Source: Lachnospiraceae bacterium (GTDB taxonomy: Bacteria > Bacillota > Clostridia > Lachnospirales > Anaerotignaceae). From it: a stretch of DNA of 5,421 nucleotides. The notes under the pieces were generated by a model, which did no database searches, was not told the origin of the DNA, and worked only from the letters and a program-made list of their open reading frames with translations. Numbering within the stretch: the first letter of the stretch is position 1; each line of letters opens with the position of its first letter. Location of the stretch: positions 1-5,421 of the forward strand of contig JAQVIB010000148.1 in assembly GCA_028695945.1 (NCBI GenBank), given 5' to 3'. Shown piece after piece: positions 1-5,421 of this stretch. The translations under genes and the position numbers were made by a program.

Positions 1-1
1 A

Positions 2-34
2 ATGATTGCAAAAATAGAAAGTGAGGATGAATAA
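2..34 (+). CDS. Possible C-terminal end of an upstream gene (partial)
   Basis: The second reading frame is open from the window edge to a TAA at 32-34 and would end in the acidic peptide IESEDE. The stop lies one base before the preferred ATG of the ATPase gene (TAAGATG), a spacing typical of this cluster. The first frame is also open, to a TGA at 22-24, so the choice of frame is not secure. Too little is visible to suggest a function. Confidence 0.35.
   Translation: MIAKIESEDE
23..31 (+). promoter_or_regulatory. Ribosome binding site that favours the ATG at 36
   Basis: GAGG at 23-26, within GAGGATGA, lies nine bases before the ATG at 36. The upstream in-frame candidates, GTG at 21 and ATG at 27, have only weak purine stretches before them. 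Starting at 36 also places the hydrophobic first strand and P-loop directly at the N-terminus, as is usual for this kind of ATPase. Confidence 0.5.
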
Positions 35-35
35 G

Positions 36-1202
36 ATGGGTGTATCAGTATTAGTTTTGGGTGTGTCAGGAACAGGAAAATCAGCAAGTCTTAGAAACTT
101 TGGGGCTGATGAAATTGCATTGGTAAACGTGGTAGGTAAACCGTTGCCGTTCAAAGGAAAGTTTAAACAGACCTTGAACAGTGATGATTATGCAGAAATT
201 AAGAATTTCATCAAAAAGACAGGTGATAAACCTGTAGTAATTGATGATGCACAGTACCTTATGGGGAATGAGTTCATGAGAAGGGTAACTGAAAGGGGCT
301 ATGATAAGTTTTCTGAAATGGCACAAAACTTTTGGGAACTGTTGGACTTTGTAAACAAATTGGGCAATGAAAAACGTGTGTATATGCTTGGTCATACAGA
401 GCGTGATGCAGATGGAAATGAAAAATTTAAAACCATGGGTAAGCTGATTGACCAATGTATCAATGTGGAAGGTACTTGTACAATCGTTCTGAAAACTTGT
501 GTATCTGATGGTAAGTACAGCTTCATTACACAGAACAATGGGCGTGATACTGTAAAAAGTCCTATGGGTATGTTCCCGGCATTTGTAATTGACAATGATT
601 TGAAGTATGTGGATGAAAAAATCAAAAACTACTATGAATTTGATGGTGCTGCATCTGATGAAGAAGTTGCAGCAGCAGATGAAGCAGCTGCATCCGATAT
701 TTCAGAAGATGAAGTAAAAGGTAAAAAGGCACGCCGTTCTTCAAGCAGACGTTCAAAGAAGAATGAACAGCCTGAACAGGATGGAACAACTAACACTGAT
801 TCATCAAGCGTTACGTTGAAGGAAGATACTTATTTTCATGACCTTGTGAACGATAACTACCTGTTGAAACATAAGGGTGATGTAGTAGATACAATCATTG
901 ATGGTGAAACAGTAATGCAGGTTATTGATAAGGCTGAATTTATCGCAGGGTGTAAGCGTATTGCACAAAACGGTGCAACACCTGACTTTATGAATATTCC
1001 TGATGGTGCTGATGAAGAAGTTCCTTTTGATACCGTAGATGAAAAGGCAGAAGAAAAACCTACAGGCAGAAGAAGCAGAAGAAAAGCTGCACCTAAAGAA
1101 GATGTAGCTGATGCAGCAGAATCAAATGATGATGTTCCTGATGATACGGAAACCCCGGCAACACCTGCACCAACACGCAGAAGTAGAAGGGTTAGAAAAT
1201 AG
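36..1202 (+). CDS. Phage P-loop ATPase (Sak4/AAA_24-like recombination protein) with charged C-terminal tail
   Basis: Counted from the ATG at 36 (388 residues), the protein opens with a beta strand and a Walker A motif, GVSGTGKS at 9-16. A Walker B strand follows (VVIDD, 67-71), then a sensor-like strand (YMLGHTERD, 116-124). The ATPase core ends near residue 200. Known phage proteins of this layout are RecA-like or AAA_24 ATPases, including the Sak4 single-strand annealing group, and they often sit next to an ssDNA-binding gene. A role in annealing or recombination during phage replication is therefore inferred. The rest is unusual: acidic stretches alternate with basic clusters at 230-242, 344-350 and 381-388, with a more ordered island at about 260-315. 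In-frame GTG at 21 or ATG at 27 would add five or three residues. The ATPase fold is certain; the Sak4 label is less so. Confidence 0.85.
   Translation: MGVSVLVLGVSGTGKSASLRNFGADEIALVNVVGKPLPFKGKFKQTLNSDDYAEIKNFIKKTGDKPVVIDDAQYLMGNEFMRRVTERGYDKFSEMAQNFWELLDFVNKLGNEKRVYMLGHTERDADGNEKFKTMGKLIDQCINVEGTCTIVLKTCVSDGKYSFITQNNGRDTVKSPMGMFPAFVIDNDLKYVDEKIKNYYEFDGAASDEEVAAADEAAASDISEDEVKGKKARRSSSRRSKKNEQPEQDGTTNTDSSSVTLKEDTYFHDLVNDNYLLKHKGDVVDTIIDGETVMQVIDKAEFIAGCKRIAQNGATPDFMNIPDGADEEVPFDTVDEKAEEKPTGRRSRRKAAPKEDVADAAESNDDVPDDTETPATPAPTRRSRRVRK
1185..1191 (+). promoter_or_regulatory. Ribosome binding site for the 45-residue membrane protein
   Basis: AGAAGGG at 1185-1191 lies ten bases before the GTG at 1202 and inside the last codons of the ATPase gene. 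It supports translation of the small overlapping frame that follows. Confidence 0.45.
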
Positions 1203-1339
1203 TGAACGCTTTCCTTGGAATCCTTGCAATCATTCTGATGTTGGGGATGATTGCAGACTGGGAAAAAGACAACAGATTTAATTTTACAGTTGGTTTCTGT
1301 ATCACAATGATAGCAATGATTGTTTTAAATACAAAATAA
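1202..1339 (+). CDS. Small two-helix membrane protein (45 residues)
   Basis: A GTG start at 1202 shares its first base with the last base of the ATPase stop (TAGTG), and the frame closes with TAA at 1337-1339. The product has two hydrophobic segments, about residues 4-18 (FLGILAIILMLGMIA) and 29-43 (TVGFCITMIAMIVLN). A short polar, charged loop (DWEKDNRFNF) joins them, and the protein ends in K. This is a helical hairpin in the membrane with no room for an enzymatic domain. A Shine-Dalgarno site, an exact stop/start overlap and filling of an otherwise empty 160-base gap support a real gene. I do not recognise a named family. It could anchor replication proteins at the membrane or be an accessory protein unrelated to replication; neither can be shown here. 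The hydrophobic pattern on the coding strand makes a chance frame unlikely. Confidence 0.68.
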   Translation: MNAFLGILAIILMLGMIADWEKDNRFNFTVGFCITMIAMIVLNTK

Positions 1340-1351
1340 GAAAGGTTTAAT

Positions 1352-1356
1352 GGTGA
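1352..1356 (+). promoter_or_regulatory. Ribosome binding site for the DUF669 gene
   Basis: GGTGA at 1352-1356 lies six bases before the ATG at 1363. A three-codon frame (ATG GTG AAT TAA, 1350-1361) overlaps it and ends one base before the start. It may have no meaning. Confidence 0.5.
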
Positions 1357-1362
1357 ATTAAG

Positions 1363-1866
1363 ATGGCAAGAAAAGAGAACAACGGAGCAAAGAACAACAG
1401 CAACGTATGGGATGAATTTGATAACAGCTTTGATACAGACGAGTTGCAGAAAGATGTAGCGGATGCAGCTGAAAACACATTTAAGGAAGTGCCGGAAGGA
1501 ACATATAGAGTTGGCGTTGAGAAAATGGAACTGACCAAATCTAAGAATGGAAACCCTATGTGTAGCATTTGGTTCGTTATCAAAAAAGGTGAATTTAAGA
1601 AGCAGAAAATTTTCTACAATCAGGTAGTGAACAACGGCTTTGGAATCCACAATAATAACGAGTTCTTAAAGTCTATGGAATTGGATTGTGTAGCAGATAT
1701 TGTTGAAGCAGGAAAGAAAATCTTTCAGACCTATAAACAGTATGGTCAGTTGCTTTTGGGTGCAGCAGAAGAAATTGATGAAGCAGGGCTTACATTCGAT
1801 TTGAGTTATACAGAAGGTAACAAAGGCTATCACAATTATGAAATCACTGATGTAATTGAAAGTTAA
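1363..1866 (+). CDS. DUF669 family protein, probable phage ssDNA-binding protein
   Basis: This 167-residue protein has the DUF669 hallmarks. It has an N-terminal WDEFDNSFD segment (16-24), then EVPEGTYRVGVEKMELTKSKNG (42-63 region) leading into the beta-rich core with NPMCSIWFVI. Next come the IFYNQVV strand (83-89) and GFGIHNNNEFLKSM (92-105). The C-terminal strand is NYEITDV (158-164). DUF669 genes sit in phage replication and recombination modules beside RecA-like ATPases, and members are thought to be single-stranded DNA-binding proteins; the function here is taken from that family knowledge. The first 40 residues are polar and acidic and probably flexible. The heptapeptide DVADAAE (31-37) also occurs in the tail of the neighbouring ATPase. 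The length is normal for the family, and the ATG at 1363 has a good GGTGA site. Confidence 0.85.
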   Translation: MARKENNGAKNNSNVWDEFDNSFDTDELQKDVADAAENTFKEVPEGTYRVGVEKMELTKSKNGNPMCSIWFVIKKGEFKKQKIFYNQVVNNGFGIHNNNEFLKSMELDCVADIVEAGKKIFQTYKQYGQLLLGAAEEIDEAGLTFDLSYTEGNKGYHNYEITDVIES

Positions 1867-1881
1867 TTTTCAAAACAGTAG

Positions 1882-1907
1882 CCCGGTGACCGTAACAGGT
1901 GACCGGG
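1882..1907 (+). repeat. GC-rich imperfect hairpin built from two GGTGACC repeats
   Basis: CCCGGT (1882-1887) pairs with ACCGGG (1902-1907), and ACC (1889-1891) pairs with GGT (1898-1900). A single G-G mismatch separates them, and the loop is GTAACA. The same bases form a direct repeat, GGTGACC at 1885-1891 and 1898-1904, each copy a near-palindrome. It occupies the 56-base gap between the DUF669 stop and the polymerase start. No U-tract follows, so it is a poor intrinsic terminator. A translational or protein-binding site controlling the polymerase is possible. Confidence 0.7.
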
Positions 1908-1919
1908 TGAACATGAAAG

Positions 1920-1926
1920 AAGGTGA
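1920..1926 (+). promoter_or_regulatory. Shine-Dalgarno-like AAGGTGA at the polymerase start
   Basis: AAGGTGA at 1920-1926 overlaps the GTG at 1923. It would serve best for the in-frame TTG at 1932, five bases downstream. The GTG itself has only a directly abutting GAAAGAAG and, twelve bases upstream, GGGTGA at 1905-1910. The site therefore leaves the polymerase start undecided by three residues. Confidence 0.4.
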
Positions 1927-3854
1927 AGGACTTGCTATTTTACGATTTTGAGGTTTTCAAGCATGATTGGCTTGTGGTGGTGTTCGATATGATAAAGAAA
2001 GAAGAACACGTGATAATTAACTCAAAGGATGAACTAGAAGCGTTATATAAGCAAAATATGAGTAATATATGGGTAGGATTTAACAGCCGTCACTATGACC
2101 AATACATACTGAAAGCTATTCTTTGTGATTTTGACCCAAAGAAAATGAATGATTGGATAATCGTGCAGGGGCGTGAACCTTGGCAGTTCAGTAACCTACT
2201 TAGAAATATACCACTTAACAATTATGACGTTATGCCAAATCCACCAATAGGCTTGAAAACATTGGAAGGGTTTCTTGGCAGCAACATCAAAGAAACAGAA
2301 GTACCGTTTGATATTGATAGACCGCTGACAGAAAAAGAGATTCAACAGACGGTGTTCTATTGCAGGCATGACGTAGAACAGACGGTGAAAGTGTTCCTGC
2401 AAAGAAAGGCAGAGTTTGAAGCACAATTTGGTATTGTAAAAGCGTTCAATCTTCCTTTGAGTTGTGTGGGGGATACAGAAGCACGGATTACATCAAAGGT
2501 TTTAGGATGCGTGAAGAACGATTTTCATGATGAATTTGATTATTTCTTTCTTCCATGCATCCAATTGAAAAAATACAAGTTTGTTCAGGATTGGTTTGAA
2601 CACTTGGTTGAAAATACAACGGATTGCATGAAAAAAGATTATGCAGAAGCAAAGAAAAACTTTGAGAACGCAAAGACAAAATCAGCAAAAGCAAAGTATA
2701 AGAAGCTGATGGAAAGCTTAGATTGGGATGATGAATTTTGGTGGCAGTTGTATTTTTATAAACAATCCCTTGAAAATGTGATGTGTGGTGGAATACCTCA
2801 CAACTTTGGTTTTGGCGGCATCCACGGAGCAACAGCCAAACCAATTCATGCAACAGGGCTGATTCTTCACGTTGACGTTGGTTCATACTATCCTTCAATG
2901 CTGCTTGCTTGGGGATTGGTAACACGTGCAGCAACCAATGATAATTACAGGGTTGTATATGATACACGTATGAAGCTGAAACATGAAGGAAAGAAGAAAG
3001 AACAAGCCCCATATAAAAAGCTGCTGAACGCATTATCAGGGGCAATGAAGGATAAAACCAACCCGGCGTATGATGCAAGAAATAATAACTGTATGTGTAT
3101 CAATGGGCAATTGATGCTGCTTGACTTAATAGAGCATTTGGAAGTTGTGCCGGGCTTTGAATTGATTCAGAGCAATACAGACGGTTTGATTATCAGAATC
3201 CCGGATACAGATGAAGCGTTCTACATGGTTGATGATATTTGTTATGAGTGGGAACAGCGTTGTAGCACTGATAAGTGTTCAATCCTGCTTGAACTTGATA
3301 ACATTACAGAAATCTATCAGAAGGACGTAAACAACTATCTTTGGGTAGAAGATGGCGGTAAGGTTAAAAGAATCGGTGGATATGTAAAAGAACTTTCCCC
3401 TGTAGATAATGATTTACCAATACTGAACAGGGCTTTGGTTGAATACATGGTACATAAAACCCCGGTTGAAGTGACCATTAACAGCTGCAATGATTTGATT
3501 CAGTTTCAGAAAATTGTTAAGTTGTCAGAAAATTATAAGTGGATAGAACATGAACACGGTGGGCGTGTCTTACGTCAATCAGGCGTTCGTAAAATCAAAC
3601 AGTGGTATGAATATACCCAAAGCATAAAGTACACTTACAAATCCTACAGGGTTTTTGCTTCCAACGATATTGATGATGGAAGAATCTTGAAATGTGGTGG
3701 TTCACGTGGGAAGGGTGAAAAGTTTGGCAATACACCTGAACACTGTTTCATAGCAAATGAGGATGTAACAGGTGTGAAGTGTCCGGCAAAGCTTGATAAA
3801 CAGTGGTACATAGACAAGGCAAAGAAACGATTGAAAGATTTTGGGGTGATGTGA
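1923..3854 (+). CDS. Family B DNA polymerase with 3'-5' exonuclease, phage type
   Basis: This 643-residue protein is the replicative polymerase. The exonuclease motifs are present: Exo I FYDFE (D8, E10), Exo II FNSRHYD (N54, D59) and Exo III YCRHD (Y146, D150). Proofreading is therefore likely intact. The polymerase domain carries motif A DVGSYYPS (D318-S325), motif B KKLLNALSG (365-373) and motif C QSNTDGLII (N418, D420). D318 and D420 would hold the two metal ions. Motif C lacks the first Asp of the usual DTDS. The lysine-rich stretch 237-263, between exonuclease and palm, looks like a charged helix. Only about 47 residues separate motifs A and B, leaving little room for a TPR2 insertion as in protein-primed enzymes. 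At 643 residues it is short for family B. The start is GTG at 1923 (MKDLLFYDF) or possibly TTG at 1932. The stop overlaps the next gene by one base. Confidence 0.9.
   Translation: MKDLLFYDFEVFKHDWLVVVFDMIKKEEHVIINSKDELEALYKQNMSNIWVGFNSRHYDQYILKAILCDFDPKKMNDWIIVQGREPWQFSNLLRNIPLNNYDVMPNPPIGLKTLEGFLGSNIKETEVPFDIDRPLTEKEIQQTVFYCRHDVEQTVKVFLQRKAEFEAQFGIVKAFNLPLSCVGDTEARITSKVLGCVKNDFHDEFDYFFLPCIQLKKYKFVQDWFEHLVENTTDCMKKDYAEAKKNFENAKTKSAKAKYKKLMESLDWDDEFWWQLYFYKQSLENVMCGGIPHNFGFGGIHGATAKPIHATGLILHVDVGSYYPSMLLAWGLVTRAATNDNYRVVYDTRMKLKHEGKKKEQAPYKKLLNALSGAMKDKTNPAYDARNNNCMCINGQLMLLDLIEHLEVVPGFELIQSNTDGLIIRIPDTDEAFYMVDDICYEWEQRCSTDKCSILLELDNITEIYQKDVNNYLWVEDGGKVKRIGGYVKELSPVDNDLPILNRALVEYMVHKTPVEVTINSCNDLIQFQKIVKLSENYKWIEHEHGGRVLRQSGVRKIKQWYEYTQSIKYTYKSYRVFASNDIDDGRILKCGGSRGKGEKFGNTPEHCFIANEDVTGVKCPAKLDKQWYIDKAKKRLKDFGVM
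3843..3849 (+). promoter_or_regulatory. Ribosome binding site inside the polymerase 3' end
   Basis: GGGGTGA at 3843-3849 lies four bases before the ATG at 3854. This favours 3854 over the in-frame ATG at 3803, deep inside the polymerase gene, and over the ATG at 3866. Confidence 0.55.
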
Positions 3855-4231
3855 TGCAGAATATAATGAAAATCAAATATGGTTCAGGAAGCATGGAAGT
3901 AGATTTGCATGAATTATTCTATTATGACGATAAGATTGATGAACCTAATGCAGATTTAATTCACTATTCTAAATTGCAGCGTGTCACAAAACTATTCAAG
4001 TTTTTCTATCAGGTGCGATTTGATAATGAACAAAGTATTGAACTATGTTTGAATTGGTTGAACACAGAAAAAGAAACGTGGTGTAGCTTTATGAAAACGG
4101 CATCTGAAAACTTGGCGGTGCAATCAGTAGGTTCAAGCGGATACCGAAGTTATAAAAAAGAAGTAAATTCGTGCAGCAGATTTTTAAAGCTGTTTGATAC
4201 AGCTATCAGAATATTAAATGAAGGAAGGTGA
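3854..4231 (+). CDS. Uncharacterised 125-residue phage protein between polymerase and primase
   Basis: The ATG at 3854 overlaps the polymerase stop by one base (TGATG), and the frame closes at 4229-4231. I do not recognise the family. Residues 1-20 look like a beta hairpin (MKIKYGSGSMEVDLHEL). An acidic patch follows (YYDDKIDEPNAD, 23-34). The rest appears largely helical with many aromatic and basic residues, including LFKFFYQVRF (47-56) and a final helix RFLKLFDTAIRIL (109-121). There is no signal peptide, membrane segment, P-loop or obvious catalytic motif. A glycine-serine turn (SVGSSGYRSYKK, 91-102) could be a flexible contact site. Position and coupling suggest a replication accessory role, such as a polymerase or primase partner, but that is guilt by association only. 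A longer form from the ATG at 3803 is unlikely. Confidence 0.75.
   Translation: MQNIMKIKYGSGSMEVDLHELFYYDDKIDEPNADLIHYSKLQRVTKLFKFFYQVRFDNEQSIELCLNWLNTEKETWCSFMKTASENLAVQSVGSSGYRSYKKEVNSCSRFLKLFDTAIRILNEGR
4225..4231 (+). promoter_or_regulatory. Ribosome binding site for the primase-helicase
   Basis: AAGGTGA at 4225-4231, preceded by another AAGG, lies nine bases before the ATG at 4241. It covers the stop codon of the preceding gene, so the two genes are probably coupled. Confidence 0.6.
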
Positions 4232-4240
4232 TTTTAACCC

Positions 4241-5421
4241 ATGGGTAAATTAAGTTGGTACGGTAATAACAAAATATTTAAAACATACGCCAAAGGTAAC
4301 CCCAATGGTGACGGAAAATCACCTGCTGAAAAAGTAAAAGGTATGGATTCAATCAGGGAATTTGAAGATGCTGCACAATTCGATTGCTTTGGTGCAATTT
4401 TAAGGGAAGATATTATTGATATAAGCTTTGATTCAACAGAAATGTATGAAACATTCTTGGATATGGCAGAAAAGAATGATTGGAAGTGTTTATGTTTGCC
4501 GTCAAGTAAGGGCGGTCACACCTATTGGAAGAACAGGAACATAGCAAAGGGTGGGCATGATAAGAAGCTTGCAGTTGGATTGATTGGAGATATACACAAC
4601 AAAGGTACATACATACCGTTACGTGTGCATGGCGTTGACCGTTTTCCACCTGATTACGATATTTATGATGGTGAACAGTATGATGAAGTTCCAAATGAAT
4701 TATTGCCTGTTACCACTAATATTTGCTTATGGCAGATGGGGGAAGGTGCAGGCAGAAATGAAGATTTGTTTAAATATATCCTGATTCTTCAATCACAATT
4801 AAGTTTGGATAATGATGCAATCAGGGAAGTGTTAAGAAGTACAAATGAATATGTATTAGCTGACCCTTTAAGTGATGATGAATTAGATATTATATTGAGG
4901 GATGAAGCCTTTCAAAAACCTGTATTCTTCAATGGTACGGCGTTCTTATTTGATAAGTTTGCAACATATCTTGTGAACACTTGCCACGTGGTGAAGATTA
5001 ACAATCAGTTACATATCTATGAAGATGGAATTTACTACAACGGATACAGAACGATTGAAACGGTGATGATTCAGCATATACCAAACCTGAAAAAGACCCA
5101 ACGCCGGGAAGTAATAGATTACATGGAATTGATTGCTAAACCTATGAAACAGGCAGATGCAAGGTATATAGCTTTCAGGAACGGCATCTATGACATAACT
5201 ACAGATGAAATGATTGAACCAAATCCTGAAATAGTCATTACCAATAAGGTTGAATGGAATTATAACCCGGATGCTTATGATGAACTTGGTGATTCGACTT
5301 TGAACAAATTAGCGTGTCAGGATGCAGAAATCAGGATGTTGTTGGAAGAATGCATTGGGTATTGCCTGTATAGAAGAAATGAATTAGGTAAGGCTTTTAT
5401 TCTTACCGGGGATAAATCCAA
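4241..5421 (+). CDS. P4/D5-type primase-helicase, N-terminal part (runs off the window)
   Basis: The frame is open from the ATG at 4241 to the window edge (393 codons) without a stop. Residues about 50-135 look like an archaeo-eukaryotic primase core: motif I IIDISFD (D60, D64), motif II SKGGHTYW (H93) and motif III GDIHNKGTYIPL (D117). A PriCT-like linker follows (GAGRNEDLFKYILILQ to PLSDDELDIIL, 169-219). Residues about 230-345 match the D5 N-terminal region, including the typical IAFRNGIYDI (310-319). The last visible residues, FILTGDKS (386-393), begin the Walker A of the superfamily 3 helicase, which is cut here. Known relatives combine primer synthesis and hexameric helicase activity at the phage fork. 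Motif I has Ser where the second Asp of DxD is expected. A 66-codon frame inside this gene (4584-4784) is a shadow. Confidence 0.88.
   Translation, partial: MGKLSWYGNNKIFKTYAKGNPNGDGKSPAEKVKGMDSIREFEDAAQFDCFGAILREDIIDISFDSTEMYETFLDMAEKNDWKCLCLPSSKGGHTYWKNRNIAKGGHDKKLAVGLIGDIHNKGTYIPLRVHGVDRFPPDYDIYDGEQYDEVPNELLPVTTNICLWQMGEGAGRNEDLFKYILILQSQLSLDNDAIREVLRSTNEYVLADPLSDDELDIILRDEAFQKPVFFNGTAFLFDKFATYLVNTCHVVKINNQLHIYEDGIYYNGYRTIETVMIQHIPNLKKTQRREVIDYMELIAKPMKQADARYIAFRNGIYDITTDEMIEPNPEIVITNKVEWNYNPDAYDELGDSTLNKLACQDAEIRMLLEECIGYCLYRRNELGKAFILTGDKS

Noticed and set aside
81..625. Two open frames on the minus strand inside the ATPase gene
   Set aside because: They lie opposite a clearly conserved P-loop ATPase, have Cys/Phe/His-rich translations typical of antisense shadows, and lack ribosome binding sites.
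664..695. GCA-rich run resembling a microsatellite in the ATPase gene
   Set aside because: It encodes an Ala/Asp/Glu-rich low-complexity segment with mixed codons, not a true tandem repeat.
1225..1255. Perfect 9-base inverted repeat TGCAATCAT / ATGATTGCA with a 13-base loop; ATGATTGCA also occurs at 2-10
   Set aside because: It lies inside the small membrane protein, where repeated Ala-Ile codons generate it. AATGATTG-like words are frequent in this AT-rich window, and one such repeat in 5 kb is close to chance.
1192..1650. Minus-strand frames across the membrane protein and DUF669 genes
   Set aside because: They are antisense to recognisable coding sequence; the hydrophobic look comes from reading AT-rich codons backwards.
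1882..1922. Hairpin as a rho-independent terminator
   Set aside because: The stem is GC-rich, but AACATGAAAGAAGG follows instead of a run of T, so intrinsic termination is not supported.
2196..3078. Minus-strand frames of 76 and 196 codons inside the polymerase gene
   Set aside because: They are antisense to the exonuclease and polymerase motifs of a certain gene, and no family features were seen.
3803..3853. Longer start for the 125-residue protein
   Set aside because: The ATG at 3803 would overlap the polymerase by about 50 bases and has no good ribosome binding site, while the ATG at 3854 has GGGGTGA four bases upstream and a TGATG junction.
4413..4784. Minus-strand 93-codon and plus-strand 66-codon frames inside the primase gene
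   Set aside because: Both overlap the primase core in other frames; the primase frame runs unbroken for 393 codons and shows primase, PriCT and D5 features.

Overview
The window looks like part of the replication and recombination module of a tailed bacteriophage or prophage. The host is probably a low-GC Bacillota, most likely a gut Clostridia-type anaerobe. The evidence is AT-rich coding sequence, strong GGTGA-type Shine-Dalgarno sites, densely packed genes all on the + strand, and a characteristic set of products. The host assignment is inference from composition and family flavour, not a database match.

In order, the window holds: the last codons of a possible upstream gene (to 34); a P-loop ATPase with a long charged tail (36-1202), probably a Sak4/AAA_24-type recombination ATPase; a 45-residue two-helix membrane protein starting on the ATPase stop codon (1202-1339); a DUF669 protein (1363-1866), thought to bind ssDNA; a 56-base gap with a GC-rich imperfect hairpin made of two GGTGACC heptamers; a compact 643-residue family B DNA polymerase with 3'-5' exonuclease (1923-3854); an unrecognised 125-residue protein starting on the polymerase stop codon (3854-4231); and the first 393 residues of a P4/D5-type primase-helicase (4241 to the window edge), cut inside the helicase Walker A motif.

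The products fit one replisome. The primase-helicase would open the duplex and make primers. The family B polymerase would extend and proofread. The DUF669 protein would coat or hand over single strands, and the ATPase would promote annealing or recombination. A primase next to the polymerase, and the short spacing between polymerase motifs A and B, argue against protein-primed replication. Two stop/start overlaps (TAGTG, TGATG) and the short gaps imply one polycistronic transcript with translational coupling. No promoter, terminator with a U-tract, tRNA, CRISPR array, insertion sequence or convincing origin was seen.

This is mainly a recognisable phage replication cassette, not an obviously new system. 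The points most worth a second look are the hairpin before the polymerase, the tiny membrane protein, the unknown 125-residue protein, the non-canonical motif C of the polymerase and motif I of the primase, and the charge-patterned ATPase tail that shares a heptapeptide with the DUF669 protein.
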